Shown here: piece after piece, positions 53,082 through 61,919 of the stretch
Layout of the letters: every line of letters starts with the position of its first letter
How positions within the stretch are numbered: the first letter of the stretch is position 1
Assembly (NCBI GenBank): GCA_963773665.1
Contig: CAVZBZ010000002.1
Coordinates: 620,001 to 684,000, forward strand
Length of the DNA stretch: 64,000 nt
Direction of reading: 5' to 3'
Source: DATJLY01 sp963773665
Lineage (GTDB): Bacteria > Pseudomonadota > Alphaproteobacteria > ATCC43930 > CGMCC-115725
Notes under the pieces: generated by a model
Database searches by the model: none
What the model saw: the letters and a program-made list of their open reading frames with translations, nothing else
What the model was told of the DNA's origin: nothing
Position numbers and translations under genes: made by a program

Positions 53082-53693
53082 CTATCCCCTCGCCGGTGCC
53101 ACGAGCCGCTCGGCCGCGGCCAGATCTTCGGGCGCGTTGGCATTGAAGAACGGATCGACCGGCTCGCTCGGAAACTCGACGCGGCTGAGCCGGTAGCGTG
53201 CGGTCCAGAGATCGACCTTGCGCACGCCCTCCTCGGTCATGGCGCGGCGCAGATCGTGGCGGAGATCGACCGGCCAGAGGCCGAAGACGGGATGGTCGCG
53301 CCCGCCCGACGCGGCGCAGGCCAGCTCGGCATCGGCGCCTATCGCCGCGGCAAGCCGCGCCACCAGGTCGCGCGGCAGAAACGGCGCATCGGTCGCAAAG
53401 CTCGCGACGTGGCTCGCGCCTACGACGTTTTCGGCGGCCCAGTCGAGCCCGGCCAGCACGCCGGCGAGCGGCCCGGCAAATCCCGGCACGCCGTCGGCCA
53501 CGACCGGCAGGCCCCACTGCGCGAGGCGCGCGGGATCGCCGTTGGCGTTGAGGCAAAGCGCTGCCACCTGCGGGCGGGCGCGCTCGATCACCCAGTCGAG
53601 GATCGGACGCCCGGCCACCAGGCGCAGGCCCTTGTCGCCGCCGCCCATGCGCCGCGCGAGGCCGCCGGCAAGCACCACGCCGGCGATCTTCAC
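53082..53693 (-). CDS. mobA: molybdenum cofactor guanylyltransferase MobA
   Basis: A 203-residue enzyme joining GMP to molybdopterin. It starts IAGVVLAGGLARRMGGGDKG, the nucleotide-binding loop, and contains FATDAPFLPRDLV. GTG at 53693 overlaps the fdhD stop (GTGA). It lies between fdhD and chpT, only five bases upstream of the chpT start, so chpT is probably also transcribed from the fdhD-mobA side. Confidence 0.93.
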   Translation of the reverse strand: MKIAGVVLAGGLARRMGGGDKGLRLVAGRPILDWVIERARPQVAALCLNANGDPARLAQWGLPVVADGVPGFAGPLAGVLAGLDWAAENVVGASHVASFATDAPFLPRDLVARLAAAIGADAELACAASGGRDHPVFGLWPVDLRHDLRRAMTEEGVRKVDLWTARYRLSRVEFPSEPVDPFFNANAPEDLAAAERLVAPARG

Positions 53694-54568
53694 GCCTCGT
53701 CCTCGGCGAGGCTTGCCTTGCGCTGCACCCGGTCGCTTTCCTCGGCCGCGCCGCGGTCGTCGTCGAACACGATGCGGTCTTCGCCCGAGAGCGCGATGAA
53801 GCGCCTGCCCTTGGCGCGGCCGATGAGCGTGAGCCCCGCCTTTCGCGCAAGCTCGACGCCCCACGCGGTGAAGCCCGAGCGCGAGATCAGGATCGGGATG
53901 CGCATCTGCACGCACTTGATGACCATTTCCGAGGTGAGCCGGCCGGTGGTGTAGAAGATCTTGCCCTCGGGCCCGATGCGCTCGAGATGCATGTATCCGG
54001 CGATCTTGTCGATCGCATTGTGCCGGCCGACATCTTCCATATAGACGAGCGGCCGGTCCTCCTCGCACAGGACGCAGCCGTGGATCGCGCCCGCGGCGAG
54101 ATAGAGGCTTGGGCTTGTGTTGATCTTGCGCGCAAGCGCGTAAAGCCACGAGGTCCGCAGCACCGCATCGCGCGGGAGATCGATCTCGTCGAACTTCTCC
54201 ATCAGGTCGCCGAAGACGGTGCCCTGCGCGCAGCCCGAGGTGAGCGTCTTCTTGCGCAGCTTGCGCTCGAAATCGGTGCGCCGCCCGGTGCGCACGACGA
54301 CGGTCGCAAGGTCGTCGTCGTAATCGATGCCGGCAATCGTGTCGTCGCCGCGCAGCATGTTCTGATTGAGGAGATAGCCCACCGCCAGGTAATCGGGATG
54401 ATCGCCGACCGTCATCATGGTCACGATCTCCTGGCCGTTGAGGAAGAGCGTGAGCGGCCGCTCGACCACGACCGATGTGCGCACCGCGCGGCCCTCGTGA
54501 TCGAGCCCGTCGACCGTTCGGGTGAGCCGCGGATCGTCCGGGTCCGGGCGGACGGTGAATTCCCTCAT
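53690..54568 (-). CDS. fdhD: formate dehydrogenase accessory sulfurtransferase FdhD
   Basis: A 292-residue protein that inserts sulfur into the molybdenum cofactor of formate dehydrogenase. Motifs are TMMTVGDHPDYLAVGYLL, SGCAQGTVFG with the catalytic Cys113, HGCVLCEE, DVGRHNAIDKIAG and the YTTGRLTSEMVIK segment. The N-terminal 30 residues are extended relative to E. coli. No formate dehydrogenase structural gene is present in the window. Confidence 0.94.
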   Translation of the reverse strand: MREFTVRPDPDDPRLTRTVDGLDHEGRAVRTSVVVERPLTLFLNGQEIVTMMTVGDHPDYLAVGYLLNQNMLRGDDTIAGIDYDDDLATVVVRTGRRTDFERKLRKKTLTSGCAQGTVFGDLMEKFDEIDLPRDAVLRTSWLYALARKINTSPSLYLAAGAIHGCVLCEEDRPLVYMEDVGRHNAIDKIAGYMHLERIGPEGKIFYTTGRLTSEMVIKCVQMRIPILISRSGFTAWGVELARKAGLTLIGRAKGRRFIALSGEDRIVFDDDRGAAEESDRVQRKASLAEDEA

Positions 54569-54633
54569 GGCGGCGATATTGCTGCCGCGGCCGGGCCTTA
54601 GCAAGCGCGAGCCGGCTTCATGGTGCCGTGATT

Positions 54634-54648
54634 TTAAGATGAATTTTA
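54634..54648 (+). promoter_or_regulatory. CtrA-like box upstream of the MCP gene
   Basis: TTAA-GATGAAT-TTTA, one mismatch from TTAA-N7-TTAA, 23 bases before the MCP ATG at 54671 in the gap divergent from fdhD. It is very close for a -35 site unless a later start (54695 or 54701) is used. Confidence 0.38.
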
Positions 54649-54670
54649 CCCAATCTTCGTAGCTTTGCGC

Positions 54671-56390
54671 ATGGTCCCCGTTTCGGTCGTCCGGATGGCA
54701 ATGCGTCCCAGCAACCTTTCCCTTCGCGCCAAGATCTGCATCGCGCCGGCCATTCTCGTGGCGACGCTGCTCGGTCTCGCGTTCTATGCGCTGCAGCTCC
54801 TGGAGACGAGCGCCGGGCGGCTCGAGCAGCTGTCCGACGCGGCGTTCGATCGCGCCGCGCGCGTCGCCGAACTCGACCGCGCAGTCACCGGGGTTCAGAC
54901 CGGCCTCTACCGGCTCACCTCGCTCGCCGAGAGCGGCGAAGGCGGCTTCGGCGCCAAGGCGGTCGGCGCCGAGCTTGGCATCAAGCTGAGCCGCCTGCCC
55001 CCGCTCCTCGCTGCGATATCCTCCGGCAACGACGACCCGCAAGAGGTGCCGCTGGTTCAGACCCTGGCGAAGACGCTCACCGACTATGGCGCCTCGGTGC
55101 GCCAGGTGATCGACACCGCTGCCAATCCGGAACAGGCGATGACGTTCGTCAACGCCGTGCAGACCGTCTACCAGGATTACGAGAACCAGTCGGAACAGCT
55201 CACCGCGGTGGTGAAGGGCCGGAAGTCGAACTCTGTTCGATATGCTGCAAAGCGAGACCCGCTCGGCGCGCCAGGTCTTCATCTGGTTCACGCTGGCGGC
55301 GACGATGGCGTCGCTGCTGGCGACGTTCGTAATCGGCCACATGATTGCGCGGCCGGTGCGGCGGCTCACGGAAACGATGCGGCGGCTCGCCGAGGGCGAC
55401 CTTTCGGTCGAGACCGTGCCGGTCGGCGGCGGCGACGAGATCGGCGCCATGGCCGACGCGCTTGCCGTCTTCAAGGAGACCGCGGTCGCGGCGCAGCAGC
55501 TGGCCGCCGAGCGCGAGGCCGCGCGCCGCGCCCAGGTGGAGCGCGCCGACCGTCTCGCCGAGCTTGCCATCCGCTTCGACCGCGAGGTCAGCGGCGTGCT
55601 CGACACCGTTGCCAGCGCCGCATCGCAACTGCAGGAGACCGCGACCGGCATGGCTTCGACCGCGGAGCAGACGAGCCGCCAGTCGGCCGCCGCCACCAGC
55701 GCCTCGGAGCACGCCGCCAACAACGTCAATACCGTCGCGAGCGCAACCGAGGAGCTTGCCGCTTCGGTCAGCGAGATCGGCCGCCAGGTGACGCTCTCGA
55801 CGCACGTCGCCGACAAGGCGGTCGCCGAGGCCGAGCGCACCAACCGCACCGTGAAGGGCCTCGCCGACGCATCGCAGAAGATCGGCCAGGTGGTCGAGCT
55901 GATCAGCTCGATCGCCGGCCAGACCAACCTTCTGGCGCTCAACGCCACGATCGAGGCGGCGCGGGCCGGCGAGGCCGGCAAGGGCTTCGCCGTGGTCGCC
56001 AGCGAGGTGAAATCGCTCGCGACGCAAACCGCCAAGGCGACCGAGGAGATCGCCGGCCAGGTCACCGGCATGCAGCGCGCGACCGACGACGCGGTCGCGG
56101 CGATCGGCCATATCGGCAGCACCATCCACGAGGTCAGCCAGATCGCCGCGGCGATCGTCACCGCGGTCGAACAGCAGAACGCCGCGACGTCCGAGATCGC
56201 CCGCAACGTGCAGCAGGCCTCGATCGGCACCATGGAGGTGTCGAGCAACATCGCCGGCGTGAGCGAGGCCGCGACCCGCACCGGCAGCGCCGCCAACGAG
56301 GTGCTGCAGGCGGCGACGCGGCTCTCGACCCAGGCCGACGCGCTGCGCCGCTCGATCGACCAGTTCCTGACCGAGGTCAGGGCCGCCTGA
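54671..56390 (+). CDS. methyl-accepting chemotaxis protein (one apparent +1 frameshift)
   Basis: A transducer of about 572 residues. Membrane segments lie at about 23-45 and 200-220, flanking a helical periplasmic domain. A HAMP domain follows (RPVRRLTETMRRLAEGDLSV), then the signalling domain with the conserved hairpin tip (IAGQTNLLALNATIEAARAG). One extra base near 55237 breaks the frame after KGRKSN; without it the reading continues into LFDMLQSETRSARQVFIW. The start could be 54671, 54695 or 54701. It is divergent from fdhD and is the only receptor in the window. Confidence 0.92.
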
Positions 56391-56421
56391 AGTTCTTATA
56401 ACCTATTGATTCTAAAACAAA

Positions 56422-56563
56422 TCCTCATCCTGAGCGGAGCTCCGAAGGGGCGCAGTCGAAGGACGCGCCATCGGCAAAATTGGGTTCGTTCTGCAGAATC
56501 GCTGCAGAACGGCCCGTGCTTCCTTCGACTGCGCGTGCTGCGCACGCTTCGCTCAGAATGAGG
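56422..56563. repeat. inverted pair of CCTCAT..GTCGAAGGA repeat units
   Basis: The left unit (56422-56464) runs from CCTCATCCTGAGCGGAGC to GCAGTCGAAGGA. The right unit (56521-56563) runs from TCCTTCGACTGCGCG to GCTCAGAATGAGG and is its divergent reverse complement. They lie after the MCP gene and share the GTCGAAGGA core with 13594-13655. I see no gene between 56391 and 56732. Confidence 0.7.
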
Positions 56564-56650
56564 GGCTGAAGCGACGGCAGCGCGGCCAGCCGGAATTGGG
56601 TTCGTTCGGTAAAATCCATAAGCTGCGCCCGAATTGGGTTCGTTCGGCAA
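56478..56650 (+). repeat. three copies of an AATTGGGTTCGTTC repeat
   Basis: AATTGGGTTCGTTC begins at 56478, 56594 and 56632, each followed by a short GC-variable tail (CTGCAGAA, GGTAAAAT, GGCAAAAG). The spacing is 116 and 38 bases. It lies partly inside the inverted pair. Purpose unknown; the same short unit is familiar as a dispersed intergenic repeat in other alphaproteobacteria. Confidence 0.68.
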
Positions 56651-56732
56651 AAGCCACGCCGCCCGCATCCCGCCGAGGCGAGTGTATTGCAATTACGTAC
56701 AGTTGTCAAGATCCGAGGCGGAGCGGCCGGGC

Positions 56733-56930
56733 CTAGGCCAGGGAAAAGCGCGTGGCCGGGCGGGCGGGAGGGTCCCGGACCGGCTCGGCGGCGCTGCTGC
56801 AATGCGCGGCCTTGCGCTCGCACTCCTCGGCATAGAGGAGCAGGAGCGATTTTTGACCCCCGTTCCTGGTTTCGTTGGCCGATCGGCGGGCGTGCGCGGC
56901 CCGCGCGTGCCAGAGTTGCGGCTGGTCCAT
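56733..56930 (-). CDS. small hypothetical protein
   Basis: A 65-residue reading beginning MDQPQLWHARAAHARRSANE and containing QKSLLLLYAEECERKA. The helix with Trp, Arg and Ala followed by LLLLYAEECE resembles a type of short helical protein common in alphaproteobacteria. A GAGGGA ribosome-binding site lies nine bases upstream of the ATG. The tail after residue 45 is low-complexity, so the exact end is uncertain. It sits alone between repeats and moaA. Confidence 0.5.
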   Translation of the reverse strand: MDQPQLWHARAAHARRSANETRNGGQKSLLLLYAEECERKAAHCSSAAEPVRDPPARPATRFSLA

Positions 56931-57052
56931 GGTGGGCGTCCCTCATCCGCCGGGCACCGGGCTCGAGCCGGGGCCGCGATTAATACGTCCGGCCGGGACA
57001 CGCCGGATCATCGGGGGAGACATTTCCGCCGGGCGCATTATGTTAAGGGGCG

Positions 57053-58045
57053 ATGATCGATCCGTTCGGCCGTCATATCAGCTATCTCCGGGTTTCGGTG
57101 ACCGACCGCTGCGACTTCCGCTGCGTCTATTGCATGTCGGAGGACATGGCGTTCCTGCCGAAGGCCGAGGTGCTGACGCTCGAGGAGCTCGACCGCGTGT
57201 GCAGCGCGTTCGTGCGCCTGGGCGTGCGCAAGCTCCGCCTGACCGGCGGCGAGCCGCTGGTCCGGCGCGGCATCATGACGCTGTTCCGCTCGCTCGGGCG
57301 CCATCTCGGGACGGGCGCGCTCGACGAGCTGACGGTCACGACGAACGGCAGCCAGCTCGCGCGCTATGCCGAGGAACTGCGCGCGGCCGGCGTGCGCCGC
57401 ATCAATGTCTCGCTCGACACGCTCGATGCCGCGAAATTCGCCGCCGTCACGCGCTGGGGCAAGCTTGACCAGGTGCTGGCCGGGATCGGTGCGGCGCAGC
57501 GCGCCGGGCTTGCGATCAAGATCAACACGGTCGCGCTCAAGGGCGTGAACGAGGACGAATTCGACCGGCTCGTCGCGTGGAGCGGCGAGGAAGGGCTCGA
57601 CCTCGTCTTCATCGAGGTGATGCCGCTGGGCGAGATCGGCGCGAGCGCGCGGCTCGACCAGTATCTGCCGCTGTCGCTCGTGCGCGCCCGGCTGCAGCGG
57701 CGCTGGACGCTCGACGAGACCGATTACCGCACCGGCGGCCCCGCGCGCTATTTCACCGTGCGCGAGACCGGGCGCAAGCTCGGCTTCATCACGCCCCTCA
57801 CCCACAATTTCTGCGAAAGCTGCAACCGCGTGCGGCTCACCTGCACCGGCACGCTTTATATGTGCCTCGGCCAGGAGGACGCGGCCGACCTGCGCACGCC
57901 GCTTCGGCTCTCGCAAAGCGATGCGCCGCTCGACGCGGCGATCCACGAGGCGATCTCGCGCAAGCCCAAGGGCCATGATTTCGTGATCGACCGCCGCCAT
58001 CTCCGCCCCGCGGTCAGGCGGCATATGAGCGTGACCGGCGGGTGA
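57053..58045 (+). CDS. moaA: GTP 3',8-cyclase MoaA
   Basis: A 330-residue radical SAM enzyme for the first step of molybdenum cofactor synthesis. The N-terminal cluster motif is CDFRCVYC, with LTGGEPLVR. The C-terminal second cluster is FCESCNRVRLTCTG with a third Cys in LYMCLG. The Gly-Gly end needed for activity is present (VTGG). It overlaps nadK (GTGA) and is linked functionally to mobA and fdhD 3 kb away. Confidence 0.96.
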   Translation: MIDPFGRHISYLRVSVTDRCDFRCVYCMSEDMAFLPKAEVLTLEELDRVCSAFVRLGVRKLRLTGGEPLVRRGIMTLFRSLGRHLGTGALDELTVTTNGSQLARYAEELRAAGVRRINVSLDTLDAAKFAAVTRWGKLDQVLAGIGAAQRAGLAIKINTVALKGVNEDEFDRLVAWSGEEGLDLVFIEVMPLGEIGASARLDQYLPLSLVRARLQRRWTLDETDYRTGGPARYFTVRETGRKLGFITPLTHNFCESCNRVRLTCTGTLYMCLGQEDAADLRTPLRLSQSDAPLDAAIHEAISRKPKGHDFVIDRRHLRPAVRRHMSVTGG

Positions 58046-58846
58046 GCGCGAAAGCCGAAACCGCGCCGTACAAAGCGGCGCTCGCCGGCGGTTTCGCCTT
58101 CCTTGCGAGCGACGCGCCGCAGGCGCAGTCGGCGCTCGCCGAGCTGAGCCGGCGCTATGGCAGCGCTTCGCCCGAAGAGGCGGATGTCATCGTGCCGCTG
58201 GGCGGCGACGGCTTCATGCTCGAGACGCTGCACCGCTACCGCGATCGCGGCGTGCCGTTCTACGGCATGCATCGCGGCAGCGTCGGCTTTCTCATGAACG
58301 GATATTCGCCCGATGCGCTGCCGCAGCGCATCGCCGCCGCCGTTTCCGTGCGCATCCACCCGCTCGCCATGGTCGCGCGCGACCGCGCCGGCACCGAGCA
58401 CCGCGCGCTCGCCATCAACGAGGTGTCGCTGCTGCGCCAGCGCCGCCAGGCCGCGAAGCTGCGCATCATCGTCGACGACATCGTGCGGCTCGAGGAGTTG
58501 CTGGCGGACGGCGCGCTGGTCGCGACGCCGGTCGGCTCGACCGCGTACAATCTCTCGGTGCATGGCCCGATCGTGCCGCTCGGCGCCGATCTTCTGGCGC
58601 TGACGCCCATCAGCGCGTTCCGCCCGCGCCGCTGGCGCGGCGCGCTGTTGCCGCACAGCGCGAAAGTGCGAATTCGAGGTGCTCGAAGCGGACAAGCGCC
58701 CGGTGAGCGCGGTTGCCGACTATACCGAGGTGCGCGACGTGATCTCGGTGATCGTGCGCGAGACCCGCGACATGGGGCTGACGCTCATGTTCGATCCCGA
58801 GCACAATCTCGAAGAGCGCGTGTTCAAGGAGCAGTTCCTGACCTGA
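58042..58846 (+). CDS. nadK: NAD kinase (one apparent +1 frameshift)
   Basis: An enzyme making NADP from NAD. Signatures are VIVPLGGDGFMLETL, GSVGFLMNGY, LAINEVSLLRQ and VATPVGSTAYNLSVHGPI. One extra base near 58673 breaks the frame after HSAKVR; the corrected end runs VLEADKRPVSAVADY to KEQFLT with a TGA at 58844, giving 267 residues. NadK is essential in most bacteria, so a true knock-out is unlikely. The GTG start overlaps the moaA stop. Confidence 0.93.
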
Positions 58847-58856
58847 GAGGCCGGTT

Positions 58857-60027
58857 TTGGCGCGAGCGATCTCCAGCATCGAGATGATTCGACAGCTCGT
58901 CGCCTTCGACACCACGAGCCGCGAGTCGAACCTGGCGCTCATCGACTTCGTCCGCTACGTATCTCGACGATCATCGCATCAAGAGCGACCTCGTATTCGA
59001 CGCCGCCCGGCGCAAGGCCAATCTCTATGCGACGGTCGGACCGGACGACCGGGGCGGGATCCTGCTTTCCGGCCACAGCGACGTCGTGCCGGTCGACGGC
59101 CAGAAATGGCAGAGCGAGCCGTTCGCCGTGGCCGAGCGCGACGGCAGGCTCTATGGCCGCGGCACCGCGGACATGAAGAGCTTCATCGCCGCGATGCTGG
59201 CGATGGTGCCGGAATTCATCGCCGCGAACGCGCCCGTGCCGATCCATCTTGCCCTCACATATGACGAGGAGGTGGGCTGCATCGGCGTACGCGGCCTCAT
59301 CGCGCGGCTCGGGAACCTGCCGGTGAAGCCGCGGCTCTGCATCATCGGCGAGCCGACGCTGATGCAGCCGGTGGTGGCGCACAAGGGGAAGCGCAGCCTG
59401 CGCTGCCGCGTCGCGGGGCAGGAAAGCCACTCGGCGCTCACGCATCTCGGCGTCAACGCGGTCGAGATCGCGGCCGATATGGTCGCGCAAATCCGCCGCA
59501 TCGCGCGGCAGAAGCGCGACCGGGGTCCGTTCGATGCGGGCTTCACGCCGCCCTACACCACGGTCCATACCGGCACGATCGCCGGCGGCACCGCGCTCAA
59601 CATCGTGCCGCGCGAATGCCGCTTCGATTTCGAGATCCGCCACCTGCCGGGCGACGATGCCGACGCGGTGACGGCCGAGCTGCGAGCGCACGCGGCGAGC
59701 CTTTTGCCGGAGATGCAGGGCATAAGCCCCGCCGCCGGCATCGCGTTCGAGGAATGGAACGCCATCCCCGCGCTGTCGACGCCGGTGGACAGCGAGGTCG
59801 TTTCCTTGGCGCGCGCGCTCACCGGCGCCAATTCGGTCGGCAAGGTGAGCTTCGGCACCGAGGGCGGACTCTACCAGCAGGCCGGCATCCCGACCGTGAT
59901 CTGCGGCCCCGGCTCGATCGAGCAGGCGCACCGGCCGGACGAATGGATCGCGCTCGATCAGGTGGGCCAGTGCGAAGCGTTCATGCGCCGCCTCGTCGCC
60001 CGCATCAAGGCGCCGGCGCTGGCCTGA
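58857..60027 (+). CDS. argE: acetylornithine deacetylase, M20 family (one apparent +1 frameshift)
   Basis: A metal-dependent amidohydrolase of about 389 residues. Metal-binding motifs are LSGHSDVVPVDG, GRGTADMKSF, TYDEEVGC and the C-terminal EQAHRPDEW. One extra base near 58961 breaks the frame after IDFVR; the continuation DDHRIKSDLVFDA restores the family pattern. It starts at TTG 58857. ArgE, removing the acetyl group in arginine synthesis, is the best match, but other M20 deacylases look alike. It overlaps the next gene (TGATG). Confidence 0.85.
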
Positions 60028-60971
60028 TGCCGGCCTATCGCATCGAGCTGGCGCCGCCCGACATCGCGCGCTACCGCGCCGGCAATCGCGGGATCGACTA
60101 TGTCACGACGCTCGACAGCGGCGCGCCCGGGCCGCACGTACTCGTCAACGCGCTGACGCACGGCAACGAGATCTGCGGCGCGATCGCGCTCGATCATCTG
60201 TTCCAGAGCGGCCTCGCGCCGGCGCGCGGGCGGATCACGCTGGTCTTCGCCAATGTCGCAGCCTATCGCGCGTTCGACCGCGCCAACCCGGGCGCGTCGC
60301 GCTATGTCGACGAGGATTTCAACCGGCTCTGGGACAAGGCCACGCTCGAGGGCGCACGGCGCAGCGCCGAGCTCGATCGCGCGCGGCGGCTGCGCCCGAT
60401 TTATGAAAGCGCCGACCGCCTCCTCGACCTCCACTCGATGCAGTACGCGACGGCACCGCTCATGCTGATCGGGCTCGCGGCGAAGACCGAGGAGCTCGCG
60501 CGCCAGGTGGGAGTGCCGGCGCTCATGGTGCGCGACAAGGGCCACGCGGCCGGGCCCCGCCTCAGGGACTATGCTGCCTTTGCCGCGCCCGATGCGCCGC
60601 AGGTGGCGCTCCTCGCCGAATGCGGCCAGCATTGGGAGAAAAGTGCCGCCGAAGTCGCGATCGAGACGAGCTGGCGCTTCCTGGCCGCGACCGGCGTGCT
60701 CGCACCGCACCGGGCGGCCGAGATCCTGGCGCGGCCGGTGCCGCCGCAGCTTCTCGTTGCCGTGACCGACACGGTGACGATCGCGTCCGACGATTTCCGC
60801 TTCACCGCCGATTACCGCGGCCTCGAAGTGATCCCCAAGGCCGGATCGGTCATCGCGCGCGACGGCGGAGTCGAAATCCGCACGCCCTATGACGAGTGCG
60901 TCCTCATCATGCCGTCGCGCCGCCTCGGCCGCGGCCAGACGGCCGTTCGCCTCGGCCGGTTCGACGGCTGA
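60027..60971 (+). CDS. succinylglutamate desuccinylase/aspartoacylase-family hydrolase
   Basis: A 314-residue M14-like zinc hydrolase. Metal and catalytic motifs are NALTHGNEICG (His, Glu), LLDLHSMQ (His) and LLAECGQHW (catalytic Glu). A C-terminal beta domain follows (TDTVTIASDDFRF). It is translationally coupled to the M20 gene upstream, which suggests a shared amino-acid or acyl-amino-acid substrate. The exact substrate is unknown. Confidence 0.82.
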   Translation: MPAYRIELAPPDIARYRAGNRGIDYVTTLDSGAPGPHVLVNALTHGNEICGAIALDHLFQSGLAPARGRITLVFANVAAYRAFDRANPGASRYVDEDFNRLWDKATLEGARRSAELDRARRLRPIYESADRLLDLHSMQYATAPLMLIGLAAKTEELARQVGVPALMVRDKGHAAGPRLRDYAAFAAPDAPQVALLAECGQHWEKSAAEVAIETSWRFLAATGVLAPHRAAEILARPVPPQLLVAVTDTVTIASDDFRFTADYRGLEVIPKAGSVIARDGGVEIRTPYDECVLIMPSRRLGRGQTAVRLGRFDG

Positions 60972-60974
60972 GAC

Positions 60975-61919
60975 TCAGGGCGCCTCGGCGCGGTCGGCGT
61001 CGAGGCGGGTGCGGAGCTTTTCGACGGACGTGAAGAACGAGGTTTCGTTCGCGACCGGCGCCAGCCGCAAGGACGGCGGCAGCAATGTGCGGACATACGC
61101 ATCGCCGGCGCGAAAGCGAATCTCGCTCTGCATCAGGCTCTGCACCGCGATGGCGCCGCCGAGCAGCACGGCCACGGCGCAGGCCGCGACGAGCGTTCGC
61201 GCCGGGTTGATCTCGCGCAGATGGGCGACGCTCGTCACCGCGAGCACGCAAAAATATCCGACGTACGTGTCGTTCGCGAGCGCGTTCCAGGACAGGCCGA
61301 ACGCGCCCACCTCGCTCGCGATGCCGATCGCCTCGAGACCGAGCGCGCCGGCGAGCGCGATCGTGAGATTGCGCTCGAACAGGCTGTGCCCGGCGAAGAT
61401 GCGCGCCGCCAACGCCCAGAGCGCCGACCAGACGACGAGGAGAACCGTGCCGCCGAGCAGCGGCAGGACGTAGGTCGCGGCCTTGGGCTCGCCATAGTCG
61501 CCGAGCCATACCGTCGCGCCGCCGATCGCGAGCACGAGCACTGCGAGCGCGCCGAGCGCGGCATAGGCGTGGCTCTGGCGCCCGAACACGCGCTCGGGAC
61601 TTACCGCGTGATCGGCGCGGCGCACGCGGATGAAGCTGTGGCCGATGCGGAAAACCCCGTCGTCCCCGAGTGCCAACCGCTCGAGCCGCTGGCTGCCATG
61701 CGCCGCGAAAAGACCGTTGGCGCTGCCGAGGTCCTCGACGAGCAGTCTTCCTTCCCCGTCGCGCACGATGTGCGCATGCTCGGGCGCGACATAAGGGTCG
61801 TCGAGGATCACGTCGTTGGTATAGGACCGGCCGATGCGCACGCCGCGCCCGGTGCAGCGGTGGCGCGAGACGACGCCGCGGTGGCGCGACAGCACTTCGA
61901 CCCAGATCACTTCGTCCAT
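60975..61919 (-). CDS. FHA-domain membrane protein
   Basis: A 314-residue protein with an N-terminal FHA domain (about residues 22-95: GVRIGRSYTNDVILDDPYVA, HAHIV, DLGSANGLF), which binds phosphothreonine peptides. Four or five membrane segments follow (about 120-255) and then a short periplasmic or cytoplasmic tail. ATG 61919 overlaps the protease gene by 13 bases. The pair suggests phosphorylation-linked control of an envelope protease; function unknown. Confidence 0.78.
   Translation of the reverse strand: MDEVIWVEVLSRHRGVVSRHRCTGRGVRIGRSYTNDVILDDPYVAPEHAHIVRDGEGRLLVEDLGSANGLFAAHGSQRLERLALGDDGVFRIGHSFIRVRRADHAVSPERVFGRQSHAYAALGALAVLVLAIGGATVWLGDYGEPKAATYVLPLLGGTVLLVVWSALWALAARIFAGHSLFERNLTIALAGALGLEAIGIASEVGAFGLSWNALANDTYVGYFCVLAVTSVAHLREINPARTLVAACAVAVLLGGAIAVQSLMQSEIRFRAGDAYVRTLLPPSLRLAPVANETSFFTSVEKLRTRLDADRAEAP

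Noticed and set aside
53690..56296. fdhD frame extended far upstream across the MCP gene.
   Set aside because: The conserved FdhD sequence begins at ATG 54568, and the region beyond is antisense to a clear MCP.
56395..56692. Small minus-strand frames across the repeat cluster.
   Set aside because: They are translations of the repeat units themselves (recurrent RTNPI-like peptides) without a ribosome-binding site or conserved domain.
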